Shown here: piece by piece, positions 1 through 9,146 of the stretch | Numbering within the stretch: the first letter of the stretch is position 1 | Layout: each line of letters starts with the position of its first letter | From: Lewinellaceae bacterium | GTDB lineage: Bacteria; Bacteroidota; Bacteroidia; Chitinophagales; Saprospiraceae | Assembly (NCBI GenBank): GCA_020636325.1 | Contig: JACJYC010000002.1 | Coordinates: 1,029,501 to 1,093,500, forward strand | Length of the DNA stretch: 64,000 nt | Reading direction: 5' to 3' | Position numbers and translations under genes: made by a program | Notes under the pieces: model-generated | The model's input: the letters and a program-made list of their open reading frames with translations, nothing else | Told to the model about the DNA's origin: nothing | Database searches by the model: none

Positions 1-72
1 ACACTCGATAAAGATACAGGAATTTTAAAGATGGCGGATTTTGAGCAAAAAAATTCCGGAAAGCAGGAATAG
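1..72 (+). CDS. C-terminal tail of an upstream gene (partial)
   Basis: Frame 1 is open from the first base to a TAG at 70-72 and would encode a 23-residue polar tail ending in NSGKQE. Too little is visible to name a family. It is reported because it is the only frame open from the window edge to a stop shortly before the next gene. It could equally be noncoding. Confidence 0.3.
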   Translation, partial: TLDKDTGILKMADFEQKNSGKQE

Positions 73-121
73 CGTGTTATAACAAAAGGTATTTTTCTAC
101 GTTCCAATTGGAAAAAACTGC

Positions 122-646
122 ATGAAAAGGGTTTTACTGCTCTTCATTTCCGGGTGGATACTGGTTTCGGGATGCCTGCGCGACAAGCGGGAGGTCCTGT
201 TTCCGATGGTTTACCCCAACTTTGACTTTGAGCTGCCGTCCGGATTGAACCCCGCCTATGCCCAGGTTATCGAATTTCAGGCGATCAATTCGGATATTGC
301 GAGCTACCTGAAAGCGAACGATACCGACACCAGCGCGTTTGCGGCGATCAGGCCGAATTTTGCGAAGATCGTTTCACAGAACGGCCGCAAGTTTGATTTT
401 CTGGAGGAGGTATCGGTCAGGATTTGCCAGGTCGGTACGGATTGCTCGGAGTTCGACGAGGTCTTTTACCTGGACAATATGCGCAACAGGAGCTACAACA
501 GCATAGAATTGCTGCCTACCCTGCGGAATGTGAAAAAACTCCTGTCCAGGGAAAGGTACCGGTTGGAAGTCGTCTTTTTCCTCAGCGAAATCTCTCCTTA
601 TTTAATGGATTGCCAGCTGGATATGGGTTTTGAGGCCGTCAGGTAA
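122..646 (+). CDS. Hypothetical lipoprotein, 174 aa
   Basis: The N-terminus is a lipoprotein signal: MKR, a hydrophobic core (VLLLFISGWILVS) and a lipobox VSGC with the acylated Cys at about residue 18. The mature part is about 155 aa, mixed alpha/beta in composition, with three further Cys (residues about 102, 108, 164). I do not recognise a family. The following gene (741) has its own candidate promoter, so this is probably a single-gene unit. Membrane anchoring is inferred from the lipobox; function is unknown. Confidence 0.75.
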   Translation: MKRVLLLFISGWILVSGCLRDKREVLFPMVYPNFDFELPSGLNPAYAQVIEFQAINSDIASYLKANDTDTSAFAAIRPNFAKIVSQNGRKFDFLEEVSVRICQVGTDCSEFDEVFYLDNMRNRSYNSIELLPTLRNVKKLLSRERYRLEVVFFLSEISPYLMDCQLDMGFEAVR

Positions 647-710
647 CAAATAATGCGGAACCGGCATTAATTCAGGAAGAGCAGGCCCTGGAATCGTCGG
701 TTTGAAAATA

Positions 711-718
711 TAACTTTG
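711..718 (+). promoter_or_regulatory. Candidate -7 element (TAACTTTG)
   Basis: TAACTTTG matches the Bacteroidota -7 consensus TAnnTTTG and lies 22 nt before the ATG at 741. The -33 position is weak: CCTG at 687-690 lies 20 nt upstream. It would drive the transglutaminase-like/TPR gene. Confidence 0.45.
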
Positions 719-740
719 CGTTTAAATATATAATCCCTTC

Positions 741-2315
741 ATGCGACTAGTATTTTGTTGTCTGTTCCTGGGGTGGGCCTTCTTCGCCCAGGCATCCAAC
801 CCTTCCGATTCCCTGCTTGCGCCGGGGGGGAGGGAGAATCTGGTATTCTACGGCCCGCTGGAAAAAATGGTCTTTACAACGCCTCAGGGAGCGGAACTGG
901 CCGACCGGGTCCGTCTTTTCCTGGCCAGTTCAAAGGATAACGCTTTCGCCGTTGCGGATTTTGCCCAAAATCAGTTGCATTCAACCCTCAGGAAGCTTGA
1001 AAGTGCGCGGGCAGGAAAAAAAACGAGGGTCAAAGACCTGGACTATCTGCATCAAACCCTGAAAAGCCGGTATTTCAGGCACTATAACCCGGCAGCCGAT
1101 TTCGGGACCCTGTTCAAATCCGGCGATTACAACGAATACACGTCCACTGCCCTGTACATCATCGTACTGGATCACCTCGGGTATACCTACCGGGCTTCGG
1201 CCGGGCTGGAGCACATCAACCTGACCATTCAATTGGCAGACGGCGAACAAAGTCTTGATAAAGTCCTGCCCACCTGGGGCGGCAAGGGCAATGATCCGGC
1301 CACCGATTACCTCGACCTCTGGCAGGAACTATCCCTGATCCCCAAGGGAGAGAGCAGGCAGTCGCTGGCCCGCGCCTGGGCTGAGCGGTACGATCAAAAA
1401 GACGCAGAAAAGATCAATCCGTTCCAATTGGCGGGGTTGCTCTATTACCGAAGGGCGGGAGTTGACTATGCGGACCGGCAGTTCCTGAGCGCCATTCATG
1501 CCCTGGAAAAAGCCAGGTTTCTGTATCCCACACCGCTGTACGAACCCTTCCGGGCGACCTGCCGGTTTCAGCTGGCTGCCAACCTGCCCATGGACTCCGA
1601 CCGGTTGGGGCCGCTTTTCGACCTGTATGCTGCATATCCCAATGAGAATGTACGGAGTGAGCTGATCCGGCGCTTTGCCTTTCTGGCCGAGCATTTTTCC
1701 CAAAAGCTGGGCGAACCCGACCGGATCAATTTCATTTACCATGAATTCCAGCAGCGGATGGGGGCCGACCTGCCGGCGCTGGCCCTGATCAAGGAGATCT
1801 ACTACATCGAGCAGGCGCAATACTACGCTTCCACTGCCAATTCGGCGCGGTTCATCAGTTATATGGATACGATCTATCAGCTTCGCCCCAATGACCAGCA
1901 GGTACAGGATATCCTTTCCCGGTTGCTGGTCCGCTCATTGGGCAAGCGACGCGATTACGAGGCTTGCATCGACGTACTGGGGCAATACAAGAAGCAATAC
2001 CCTTTTTTGGCGCCCAATCCGCATTTCCGCGACCTGGAGCTTTTCTACCGGTCAGAGCGCATCAAAGCCCTGTATGACGGCGAGCGCCCGGTTGACGCCG
2101 GAAAAGAGCTGGAAACATTCGAACGGATGCTGGCTCAATCCGGACCCACGCCGCGAGGCGTGTTGTGGATCACGACGGCTTATGCCGCCGCATCGTATTA
2201 TTATTTCCGGCAAAAGGACTTCCCGAACGCAAGACTGATGATCGCAAGGGGGCTGACCCTGGCCCCGGGAGACGCTTTTCTGATGCACCGAAGCGCGGTA
2301 TTGCTGAATTATTGA
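741..2315 (+). CDS. Secreted transglutaminase-like/TPR-type protein, 524 aa
   Basis: A signal peptide (MRLVFCCLFLGWAFFAQA) indicates export. Residues about 85-165 look like the transglutaminase-like domain of Bacteroidota hypothetical proteins: a helix beginning GDYNEYTSTALY is followed about 28 residues later by GLEHINL. In active relatives as I remember them the first motif carries the catalytic Cys (N-C-x-T) and the second the His; here the Cys position is Glu/Tyr, so the domain is probably not a peptidase or crosslinker. The rest (about 190-520) is helical with TPR-like character (repeated Ala/Tyr/Leu patterns, and a last unit near ARLMIARGLTLAPGDAF). Its role may be binding or scaffolding in the periplasm. 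The domain call is from pattern memory only. Confidence 0.6.
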   Translation: MRLVFCCLFLGWAFFAQASNPSDSLLAPGGRENLVFYGPLEKMVFTTPQGAELADRVRLFLASSKDNAFAVADFAQNQLHSTLRKLESARAGKKTRVKDLDYLHQTLKSRYFRHYNPAADFGTLFKSGDYNEYTSTALYIIVLDHLGYTYRASAGLEHINLTIQLADGEQSLDKVLPTWGGKGNDPATDYLDLWQELSLIPKGESRQSLARAWAERYDQKDAEKINPFQLAGLLYYRRAGVDYADRQFLSAIHALEKARFLYPTPLYEPFRATCRFQLAANLPMDSDRLGPLFDLYAAYPNENVRSELIRRFAFLAEHFSQKLGEPDRINFIYHEFQQRMGADLPALALIKEIYYIEQAQYYASTANSARFISYMDTIYQLRPNDQQVQDILSRLLVRSLGKRRDYEACIDVLGQYKKQYPFLAPNPHFRDLELFYRSERIKALYDGERPVDAGKELETFERMLAQSGPTPRGVLWITTAYAAASYYYFRQKDFPNARLMIARGLTLAPGDAFLMHRSAVLLNY

Positions 2316-2389
2316 CCACTGAATAATCAGGTCGACGGCGGGCGTATTCCAATCTTCACTCTTTTAGTTATATTTATCCCCCGCATCGG

Positions 2390-2409
2390 AGCTTTGGTTT
2401 AACAAAGCT
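2390..2409 (+). promoter_or_regulatory. Perfect inverted repeat AGCTTTG-N6-CAAAGCT
   Basis: A 7-bp perfect dyad with a 6-nt spacer lies between the TPR gene and the peptidase gene, about 75 nt before the peptidase start at 2483. It could be an RNA hairpin in the leader or a dimeric protein site. No T-run follows, so it is not a typical terminator. Confidence 0.3.
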
Positions 2410-2482
2410 GCCGTTGCCGATCCTGTTCATTCCCTACGGAGCGAATGGCAGGGGAAATCCTGCGAACCACAACTGCCAATAC

Positions 2483-4756
2483 ATGAAAAAATGCCTTTTC
2501 CGGCTGGTTTTCCTGCCGGTCGCGCTGCTTTGGCTTTCACCCGGCCACAGCCAAAACGCCCTTACCCGCGCAGACTACGAACGGGCCACGGGATTCCTTT
2601 GGAACAACATCATCAATAAGAAAGCCTTCCGCCTCTGGGTCAACGCCAACTGGTTTCCGGACAGCACCGGGTTCTGGTACCTCGATCAAACCAGGGACGG
2701 GAAAACCTATACGCGGGTTTCCTTCCAAAAACCGGAAAAGATGCCGCTTTTCGACCACGAACGGCTGGCCCGCCTCCTGGCCGATTCCCTCGGCGAAACC
2801 TTTGAGGCGGCCGACTTGCCGCTGAGCGGGGTGGAATACGCGGACCCCCGGCGCCTCCTGTTCAATTGCAAAGGGAAACGTTGGCGGCTCAATACCCGGG
2901 ACTACCAACTCCGGCAGGAGCCGCAGGCGAAACCGGAACCGGAGCATGAAGCCGTTTCACCGGACGGCAAATGGACGGCTTTCACCAAGGATTACAACCT
3001 GTACCTGCGCTCAACGGAAACCGGAGAAGTCAGGCAGCTCAGCACTGCGGGGAAGAAGCACTATGAATACGCCAGTTATTACGGCTGGGGCGACATCATG
3101 GAGGGGGAAGGCGGCGAACGCCCCGAACATTTCTCGGTCGAATGGTCGGCGGATTCGCGCTGGATACAAGCTTATATCTGCGATCTGCGGAGCGCCCGGA
3201 AGATGTACCTGCTCGACTGGAGCATCGATACGCTTTACCGGGCCAAATTGCTGTCGTATTACCGGGGCTCGCCGGGGGATACGGGCATGGTGTACATGAT
3301 CCCCGTATTCTTCGACGCTGTCAGCGGAAAAGAGCTCCGGCCGGCGCTGCCGCGCAATACCCACATCAACAGCGTGTCCTTTCAGTGGTCGGATGAACCC
3401 GGGAAGGTATATGCCGTTTACGGCGAAAGGGGGTACCAGAAGACCCATTTGCTCCGGCTTGACCTGGAAAAGAACCAATTGAAGGAACTGGTATCGGAAA
3501 ATTCTCCGACCAATATCGATAATTTCGACTACTGGCCCGCTGAAAAGGCCGGCAAGCTCATCATCAGCTCCGAGCGCAGCGGCTGGAAACAGTTGTATGC
3601 CTACGACCTGAAGACCGACAAGTTGACGCCGTTGACCCGGGGTAATTATTTTGTGAATGATGTTGAACATATCGACGAGCAGGGCGGGTGGGTCTATTTC
3701 ACCGCATCCGGTAAGGAGCAGGGCCGGATACCGTATTACCAATCCTTGTACCGGGTCAGTCTGAAGGGCGGAGAGGTGCAATTGCTGACCCCGGAAGACG
3801 CCTCGCACGGGGTGAGTTTTTCTCCCGACGGGAAATACGTGCTGGACAACATCTCCACCGGGCGCATGCCGACCGTCTCCGTGTTGCGAAATGCGGAAAC
3901 GGGCAAGGTGCTCCTGGAGATCTCCAAAGCGGACATAGAAGAACTCACCAAAGCGCATTGGGAAGCGCCGGAGACCTTCACCGCTACCGGTCGCGACGGC
4001 AAAACCACTTTGTACGGCGTGTTGTGGAAACCGACCCATTTTGACCCGTCCAGAAAATACCCTATCATCGACAATACCTATACAGGCCCCCACACGCATG
4101 TATTCCCGGAAAACTTCCCGAGGGTGCTCAGCATGGGCAATCAGGCGCTTGCCGAACTGGGGTTCATCGTCATGATGGTGGACGGCATGGGCAGTTCCGG
4201 AAGGTCCAAGGCCTTTCACGATTATTCCTATAAGAAAATGGGCTCCAACCTGACGGACCACGTGCTGGCCATCCGCGAGCTGGGCGCCCGCTACGCCTGG
4301 ATCGATACGACGCGTGTGGGCATATTCGGCCACTCAGCCGGCGGGTATGACGCGGGGCATGCCATGCTGGAATTTCCGGATTTTTACAAGGTGAGCGTGG
4401 CCAGTTCGGGCGACCACGACTTCAGGATGGAGAAGGCCTGGTGGCCCGAAATGTATATGGGCTGGCCGGTGGATGAGGCCTATGAAGCGCAATCCAATAT
4501 CACCATGGCCGGCAACCTGAAGGGTAAGCTGCTGCTGGTACACGGCGGCATCGACGAAAACGTCAATCCTTCGGCGACCTTCAAGCTGGCGGAAGCGCTG
4601 GTGAAGGCCGACAAACCATTTGATCTGCTGATCCTGCCGAGTCAGCACCACGGCTACCAGGGGCAGCACCTCAATTATTTCCGCAAGCGGCAATGGAATT
4701 ATTTTGTGGAGCATTTACTGGGGCAGCAACCGGTCTGGGAGTTTGATTGGGAATGA
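2483..4756 (+). CDS. Prolyl oligopeptidase family serine peptidase (S9, DPP IV-like), 757 aa
   Basis: Exported peptidase that would release N-terminal dipeptides, typically after Pro, in the periplasm. The ATG at 2483 is chosen over an in-frame one at 2414 because it starts a proper signal peptide (MKKCLFRLVFLPVALLWLSPGHS). Residues about 100-490 form the beta-propeller (DPPIV_N: VSPDGKWTAF, VSFSPDGKYV). The alpha/beta hydrolase domain carries the nucleophile in GHSAGGYDAGHA (Ser618), an Asp in GGIDENVNP (Asp691) and a His in SQHHGYQG (His723), so the triad is complete. The WGDIMEGEGGERPEH segment contains a Glu-Glu-like motif that in DPP IV binds the free N-terminus. Length is normal for S9B enzymes. 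A short weak hairpin (ACCC/GGGT, 4760-4771) follows the stop. Confidence 0.92.
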   Translation: MKKCLFRLVFLPVALLWLSPGHSQNALTRADYERATGFLWNNIINKKAFRLWVNANWFPDSTGFWYLDQTRDGKTYTRVSFQKPEKMPLFDHERLARLLADSLGETFEAADLPLSGVEYADPRRLLFNCKGKRWRLNTRDYQLRQEPQAKPEPEHEAVSPDGKWTAFTKDYNLYLRSTETGEVRQLSTAGKKHYEYASYYGWGDIMEGEGGERPEHFSVEWSADSRWIQAYICDLRSARKMYLLDWSIDTLYRAKLLSYYRGSPGDTGMVYMIPVFFDAVSGKELRPALPRNTHINSVSFQWSDEPGKVYAVYGERGYQKTHLLRLDLEKNQLKELVSENSPTNIDNFDYWPAEKAGKLIISSERSGWKQLYAYDLKTDKLTPLTRGNYFVNDVEHIDEQGGWVYFTASGKEQGRIPYYQSLYRVSLKGGEVQLLTPEDASHGVSFSPDGKYVLDNISTGRMPTVSVLRNAETGKVLLEISKADIEELTKAHWEAPETFTATGRDGKTTLYGVLWKPTHFDPSRKYPIIDNTYTGPHTHVFPENFPRVLSMGNQALAELGFIVMMVDGMGSSGRSKAFHDYSYKKMGSNLTDHVLAIRELGARYAWIDTTRVGIFGHSAGGYDAGHAMLEFPDFYKVSVASSGDHDFRMEKAWWPEMYMGWPVDEAYEAQSNITMAGNLKGKLLLVHGGIDENVNPSATFKLAEALVKADKPFDLLILPSQHHGYQGQHLNYFRKRQWNYFVEHLLGQQPVWEFDWE

Positions 4757-4930
4757 TCTACCCAAACGGGTTTCTGCCCCAAAGTGTCCAGAATCGGACG
4801 AGTTTTGTTCATTCCCGGACAGTGGAAAACCTTTTCGAATCGATCAATATGCTGAACAATAAGATGTTATGTTGCGGGTATGATTTTTGATGCAGATCCG
4901 GATCAACCGAAAAATTAAGCTGATTTTTTG

Positions 4931-4996
4931 ATTGATTCGATTGTTTCGATTGATTCGATTGATTCGATTGATTCGATTGTTCCGAATGATTCGATT
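4931..4996. repeat. 9-bp tandem repeat (ATTGATTCG), about 7 copies, in a 315-bp intergenic region
   Basis: The region 4757-5071 has no gene. Its main content is a run of seven 9-mers: attgattcg, attgtttcg, attgattcg three times, attgttccg, aatgattcg. Single-base variants are present. It lies 75 nt before the ABC permease start. A reverse reading frame through it gives a low-complexity Ile/Asn/Arg string and is not a gene. Confidence 0.85.
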
Positions 4997-5071
4997 TTGG
5001 CGGATGCCGGTTGGTCGGCTAATTCGTAATATTCGGATCAATCGAAAGATCGCTCAATAAAATTACCCGAC

Positions 5072-7531
5072 ATGTTCAAAAACTTCCTGCTCGTTGCCGT
5101 CCGGAACCTGTTCAAGCACCGCACGTACTCATTGGTCAACATCCTTGGGCTGGCGTTGGGGCTGACCTTTTGTTTTTTAATGTTCATCTATATTCAGTTC
5201 GAATATTCGTATGACCGGTTCAATTCGAATCTGGATCGATTGTACCGGGTGAATTACGGGGTTGGTTTCTCGGGCAGCACGTTCGAGGTTACGCGGATCC
5301 CGTCGCCGTTCGGCCCGTTGCTGAAGGATTTTTTTCCGGAAGTAGAAACAGCGGCCCGTTTTTTTCCCAGGAGCATCAGTGTCCGGATCCCTTCCAATAA
5401 TCAGTCGTTTGAAATGCCGAATGCGATGTTTGCCGACTCAACGGCGACCCGGGTATTCGACTTCGACTTCATTCAGGGCAACCCCGAAGAGGCGCTTAAA
5501 TCCCCGTTTTCGATTGTGCTGACCGACGAGACCGCCAGGCAGTTCTTCGGGGATGAGGACCCGATCGGACGCGGGATCATGCTGGCCAACGGCGGGCCGT
5601 TCAATGTAACAGGCGTGATCAAGGCCATGCCGGAGAACAGTCATTTTGATTTCGACTTTCTGGCCCGTTTTGAAAACATGGTGGATGCCGAGCCCGAATT
5701 TGCCCGTGCAAGCCTGCTGGATGTATTGCGCGAAAACCGGCTGGCGTCGCATTCCTATACTTATGTATTGCTGAAACCCGGCGCATCCGCTGAAGCGGTC
5801 AATGCGCGCTTCAAGGATTTTCTGCTTCAGCACGGCGACGAGCGATTTCGCGACAAGCAGAGCTTTTCCATTTTCCCTGTCCGGGATATCCACCTGAAGT
5901 CGACTGCGGAAGGGGAGCCCGTGCCGGTGGCCAATCCGTCGTTCATGCGCATTTTCATGGCGATCGGGCTATTGGTCCTGTTGATCGCCTGCATCAATTT
6001 TGTCAATTTATCGACGGCGGTATACCTGGGGCGCACCAGGGAGGTCGGCATACGGAAGGTATTGGGCGCCGGGCGCCGGGGGCTGATCCGGCAATTCCTT
6101 GGAGAAACCCTTTTGCTGGGGACAATAGCCTTCGTATTGGCGATGCTGACGGTGCGGCTGCTGTTGCCGAAGCTGGATCTGTTTTTCGGCAGGAGCATAC
6201 CCTTCAGTTTTCTGCAACATCCCGGGACGATAGCCATGTTCATCGGCGTATTCCTGACGGCTTCGCTGTTGGCGGGCAGCTATCCGGCCTTTTTTGCCAG
6301 CCGTTTCCGGCCGGTCAGCATTTTTCAGGGCAAGGCGCTGAGCAAGCCGGGCAAAAAGAACTGGTTGAGCAAATCGCTGATCACCATTCAGTTCATTGTC
6401 GCCGTAGCGCTCATTACCGGCACCGGGGTGATCCTGCGTCAGATCAATTTTCTCCAGAACCGTCCGCTGGGTTTCAACAAGGACATGATCCTGGATATAC
6501 CGTTGTACAGCAGCAACATGAATTCCCATTTTGCCCCCGGCGACCAGAAAATGCGCAACAAGACGAATGCTTTTGAAGAGAAGCTGTTGCAAAATCCGGA
6601 TATTCTGGCCTCCACGCTGGCGTCCAATCTGCCGGGGTTGGGCAATTCGCGGAATCCCATCATAACGGATAAGTTCAAAATTGAGGACAACCTGTTTTTG
6701 CCCTGCGTTTCGGTGGATTACGACTATGCTGAAACCTTCGGGTTGAACATGGTAGCCGGCCGCGATTTCGACATCTCCTACGGCACTGACCACCTGGATG
6801 CTTACATCATCAACGAATTTGCGGTAAAAACGCTGGGATGGAACAGTCCGGAAGAGGCCCTGGGCCAGCGGCTGAGCAAGGGCGGCCGGGAAGGCAAGAT
6901 CATCGGTGTGATCCAGGACTACCACACACAGAGCCTGCGGTACGACCTGGAGTCGCTGGTGCTGGAGGTGCGCCCGGGTGCGTTTACCGATTTTGCCGTC
7001 CGGTTATCGGACAAGAATGTGCCGCAGACCATTGAATATATCCGGAAGACCTGGGAGGAATTCTTTCCGGAAAAGGTGTTTGAAAGCCGTTTCCTGGATG
7101 AATCCCTCGACAGCGCCTATCAGGAAGAAAGCCGGTTCGGGCGGATCATCACCATATTTGCAGGCATGGCCATTTTCCTGGCCTGTTTCGGGCTTTTCGG
7201 GCTGATCAGTTTTACGGTGAAGAACCGGAATAAGGAGATCGGCGTCCGCAAAGTGCTGGGCGCTTCCGTTGCCGGCATCGTCGGCTTGTTGTCCCGGGAT
7301 TTCATCCTGCTGGTATTGATCGCCCTGTTGGTGGCTTCGCCGTTAGCCTGGTTTTTCATGAGCCGCTGGCTGGATGGGTTTGCCTACCATATCCCCAAAA
7401 CGGTCGGAGCATTTGCGCCCATCGCACTTGGAGCGGGCATCGGCGCGGTGTTGATCGCATTCCTGACGCTGAGCGTGCAGTCCATCCGGGCGGCGCTGAT
7501 GAATCCGGTGGATAGCTTGCGGGATGAGTGA
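5072..7531 (+). CDS. ABC transporter permease, MacB/FtsX type, 819 aa
   Basis: Large two-module permease typical of Bacteroidota. There is an N-terminal TM helix (about 20-42), a periplasmic MacB_PCD domain (about 50-285), an FtsX module (about 290-410, containing REVGIRKVLGAG), a TM helix near 430, a second periplasmic domain (about 450-685) and a second FtsX module (about 689-815, containing NKEIGVRKVLGAS). The C-terminus MNPVDSLRDE is the usual ending of this family. No ATPase or membrane-fusion gene lies beside it, so its ABC partner must be encoded elsewhere. Substrate unknown; such permeases move lipoproteins, peptides or drugs, or act as mechanotransmission complexes. Confidence 0.92.
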   Translation: MFKNFLLVAVRNLFKHRTYSLVNILGLALGLTFCFLMFIYIQFEYSYDRFNSNLDRLYRVNYGVGFSGSTFEVTRIPSPFGPLLKDFFPEVETAARFFPRSISVRIPSNNQSFEMPNAMFADSTATRVFDFDFIQGNPEEALKSPFSIVLTDETARQFFGDEDPIGRGIMLANGGPFNVTGVIKAMPENSHFDFDFLARFENMVDAEPEFARASLLDVLRENRLASHSYTYVLLKPGASAEAVNARFKDFLLQHGDERFRDKQSFSIFPVRDIHLKSTAEGEPVPVANPSFMRIFMAIGLLVLLIACINFVNLSTAVYLGRTREVGIRKVLGAGRRGLIRQFLGETLLLGTIAFVLAMLTVRLLLPKLDLFFGRSIPFSFLQHPGTIAMFIGVFLTASLLAGSYPAFFASRFRPVSIFQGKALSKPGKKNWLSKSLITIQFIVAVALITGTGVILRQINFLQNRPLGFNKDMILDIPLYSSNMNSHFAPGDQKMRNKTNAFEEKLLQNPDILASTLASNLPGLGNSRNPIITDKFKIEDNLFLPCVSVDYDYAETFGLNMVAGRDFDISYGTDHLDAYIINEFAVKTLGWNSPEEALGQRLSKGGREGKIIGVIQDYHTQSLRYDLESLVLEVRPGAFTDFAVRLSDKNVPQTIEYIRKTWEEFFPEKVFESRFLDESLDSAYQEESRFGRIITIFAGMAIFLACFGLFGLISFTVKNRNKEIGVRKVLGASVAGIVGLLSRDFILLVLIALLVASPLAWFFMSRWLDGFAYHIPKTVGAFAPIALGAGIGAVLIAFLTLSVQSIRAALMNPVDSLRDE

Positions 7532-7536
7532 GCCAG

Positions 7537-7575
7537 GGAATGTAAAATGTAAAAATTGGAATGTAAAATGTAAAA
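7537..7575. repeat. Two direct copies of an 18-mer (GGAATGTAAAATGTAAAA)
   Basis: Identical 18-mers at 7537-7554 and 7558-7575 (21-nt period) lie just after the permease stop. Each copy contains a smaller ATGTAAA repetition. The gap to the next gene is 144 nt. Probably a simple-sequence duplication; no function is visible. Confidence 0.7.
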
Positions 7576-7675
7576 GGGACGGAGCCTAAAATGTTTTGGG
7601 GATTTGATGTATGGCGCGCTGCTTTTCAGGGAAATTGGTTATCTTTATCTGGTTGACGGATAAAGGAAACCGATC

Positions 7676-8452
7676 ATGACCAAAACGGTGTTGACAGCGA
7701 TGAGGCGGACCCGAAGGTTGAAGCTGGGCTTCGTAGACACGCTCATGCATTTTGCTATTGTCGGCGTCATGTTATTGCTTTCCGGGATATTTTTATGGGA
7801 TTTATCCAAAAATGGGGTTGCAACGGGTACCGTTGCAGGCGCTGCAGTTTTTATAGCGCTGGCCGGACTGTTTTATTACCTTCAGCGCCGGGCGTTGAAA
7901 TTTCGTATGATCAAAGCCCCTCATTCGGCTGCGCAATTCAAGGAGGCTGTCATGAGGACGGCTGACCAGTTGAACTGGCGGATTGAAAACAACAATGCCG
8001 GGTTTGCCAGCGCCCGAAGAGGGTGGAATTGGACGGCAAGTTGGGGCGAATTGATCACCATTTTGCGGGACGACGAAGGGATCATGATCAACAGCATCTG
8101 TGATCCGGACCATCCCTCCATTACGGCCTATGGATGGAATAAAAAGAACGTCCACACCTTTCTGGTAAACCTGAACGATGTGATCCGGGGAGTAGATCCG
8201 CCGGCTCCGATAGAAGAGGATACTGAATTATCCGGAAACGAATGGTCGGCAAAGCGGATCCTGGCCAGGCTCGTTTTTTATCCGGTCAGCCTTGCGCTTT
8301 TTGCAGAGGGCGTTTCCATGATCCTGAATCCAATATACGCCAAGACCGTCGTTGCAGGTTTCGGCCTGCTGATCCTGGGGTCGATCTACATTTATGCCGA
8401 TGTCAAGATATTATTACAAAAGCGGAAAAAGCGACAAAGGGACAGCCTATAA
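7676..8452 (+). CDS. Hypothetical membrane protein, 258 aa
   Basis: Hydropathy by eye suggests two TM helices near the N-terminus (about 24-45 and 50-68), a soluble middle domain (about 75-190) containing a tryptophan-rich stretch (GWNWTASWG), and two C-terminal TM helices (about 202-222 and 227-247), ending in a basic tail KKRQRDSL. A weak -7-like TATCTTTA lies at 7640-7647. Family not recognised. The next gene starts 50 nt downstream. Confidence 0.7.
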   Translation: MTKTVLTAMRRTRRLKLGFVDTLMHFAIVGVMLLLSGIFLWDLSKNGVATGTVAGAAVFIALAGLFYYLQRRALKFRMIKAPHSAAQFKEAVMRTADQLNWRIENNNAGFASARRGWNWTASWGELITILRDDEGIMINSICDPDHPSITAYGWNKKNVHTFLVNLNDVIRGVDPPAPIEEDTELSGNEWSAKRILARLVFYPVSLALFAEGVSMILNPIYAKTVVAGFGLLILGSIYIYADVKILLQKRKKRQRDSL

Positions 8453-8501
8453 ACTAAATCATCTCTTAACCGTTTCACGAATTCATCAACCAGGTTTTTT
8501 C

Positions 8502-9131
8502 ATGCTTCATTTCACGACTGACCATCTGAAGACATTCGAACGTTTCTACCGCGCCAACCTCATAAACGGCATCAGCGGGTTCAAGCCGGCGGCCCTGATC
8601 GGCACCAAAAGCGGGGATGGTGTCAGCAACCTGGCTATTTTCAGCTCGGTGGTCCACCTGGGCGCCGACCCGGCCCTGATCGGGTTCATCCAGCGACCTG
8701 TCGGGGTGTCGGGGGATACTTACCGGAACATCCTCGAAACCGGTTATTATACCATCAATCATGTGGAAGAAAGTACAGTGGACCGGGCGCATTATACCTC
8801 TGCCCGTTTTGATGCCGGGGTGTCCGAATTCGAAGCGTGCGGTTTTACGGAGGAATACCTGGGCGATTTTTTTGCGCCGTTTGTCCGGGAGAGCCCTATC
8901 CGGATCGGGCTGCAATTCGCAGAGGAATTCCATATCCGCCGCAACGATACCCGGCTGATCATCGGGGAGATCCGACACCTGACCCTTCCGGAGGAATCCC
9001 TGTTGCCCGACGGCAATGTGGACCTGAACCGGGCCGGCGTGGTATCCGTATCGGGGCTGGCGTATTACCATAAGCCGGCGCGGATCGGGGAGTTTCCTTA
9101 TGCCAGGGTGGCGGAGGCGCCTAAATTTTGA
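8502..9131 (+). CDS. Flavin reductase-like domain protein, 209 aa
   Basis: Resembles the FMN-binding flavin reductase-like fold: an N-terminal strand pattern around PAALIGTKSGDGVSNLAIFSSVVHLG, then ALIGFIQRPVG, then GYYTINHV, as in proteins that bind FMN in a split beta-barrel. The frame is open from 8394, but that would overlap the upstream membrane gene; the ATG at 8502 fits the start of the conserved fold. The likely role is FMN binding or NAD(P)H-dependent flavin reduction in the cytoplasm. It ends 15 nt before the LuxR-type gene, so the two may be cotranscribed. Substrate unknown. Confidence 0.78.
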   Translation: MLHFTTDHLKTFERFYRANLINGISGFKPAALIGTKSGDGVSNLAIFSSVVHLGADPALIGFIQRPVGVSGDTYRNILETGYYTINHVEESTVDRAHYTSARFDAGVSEFEACGFTEEYLGDFFAPFVRESPIRIGLQFAEEFHIRRNDTRLIIGEIRHLTLPEESLLPDGNVDLNRAGVVSVSGLAYYHKPARIGEFPYARVAEAPKF

Positions 9132-9146
9132 TTAAGTTGCAGCCCC

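Noticed and set aside
4844..5041. A 65-aa minus-strand ORF with RINRINR repeats
   Set aside because: It is the translation of the 9-bp tandem repeat and has no other support.
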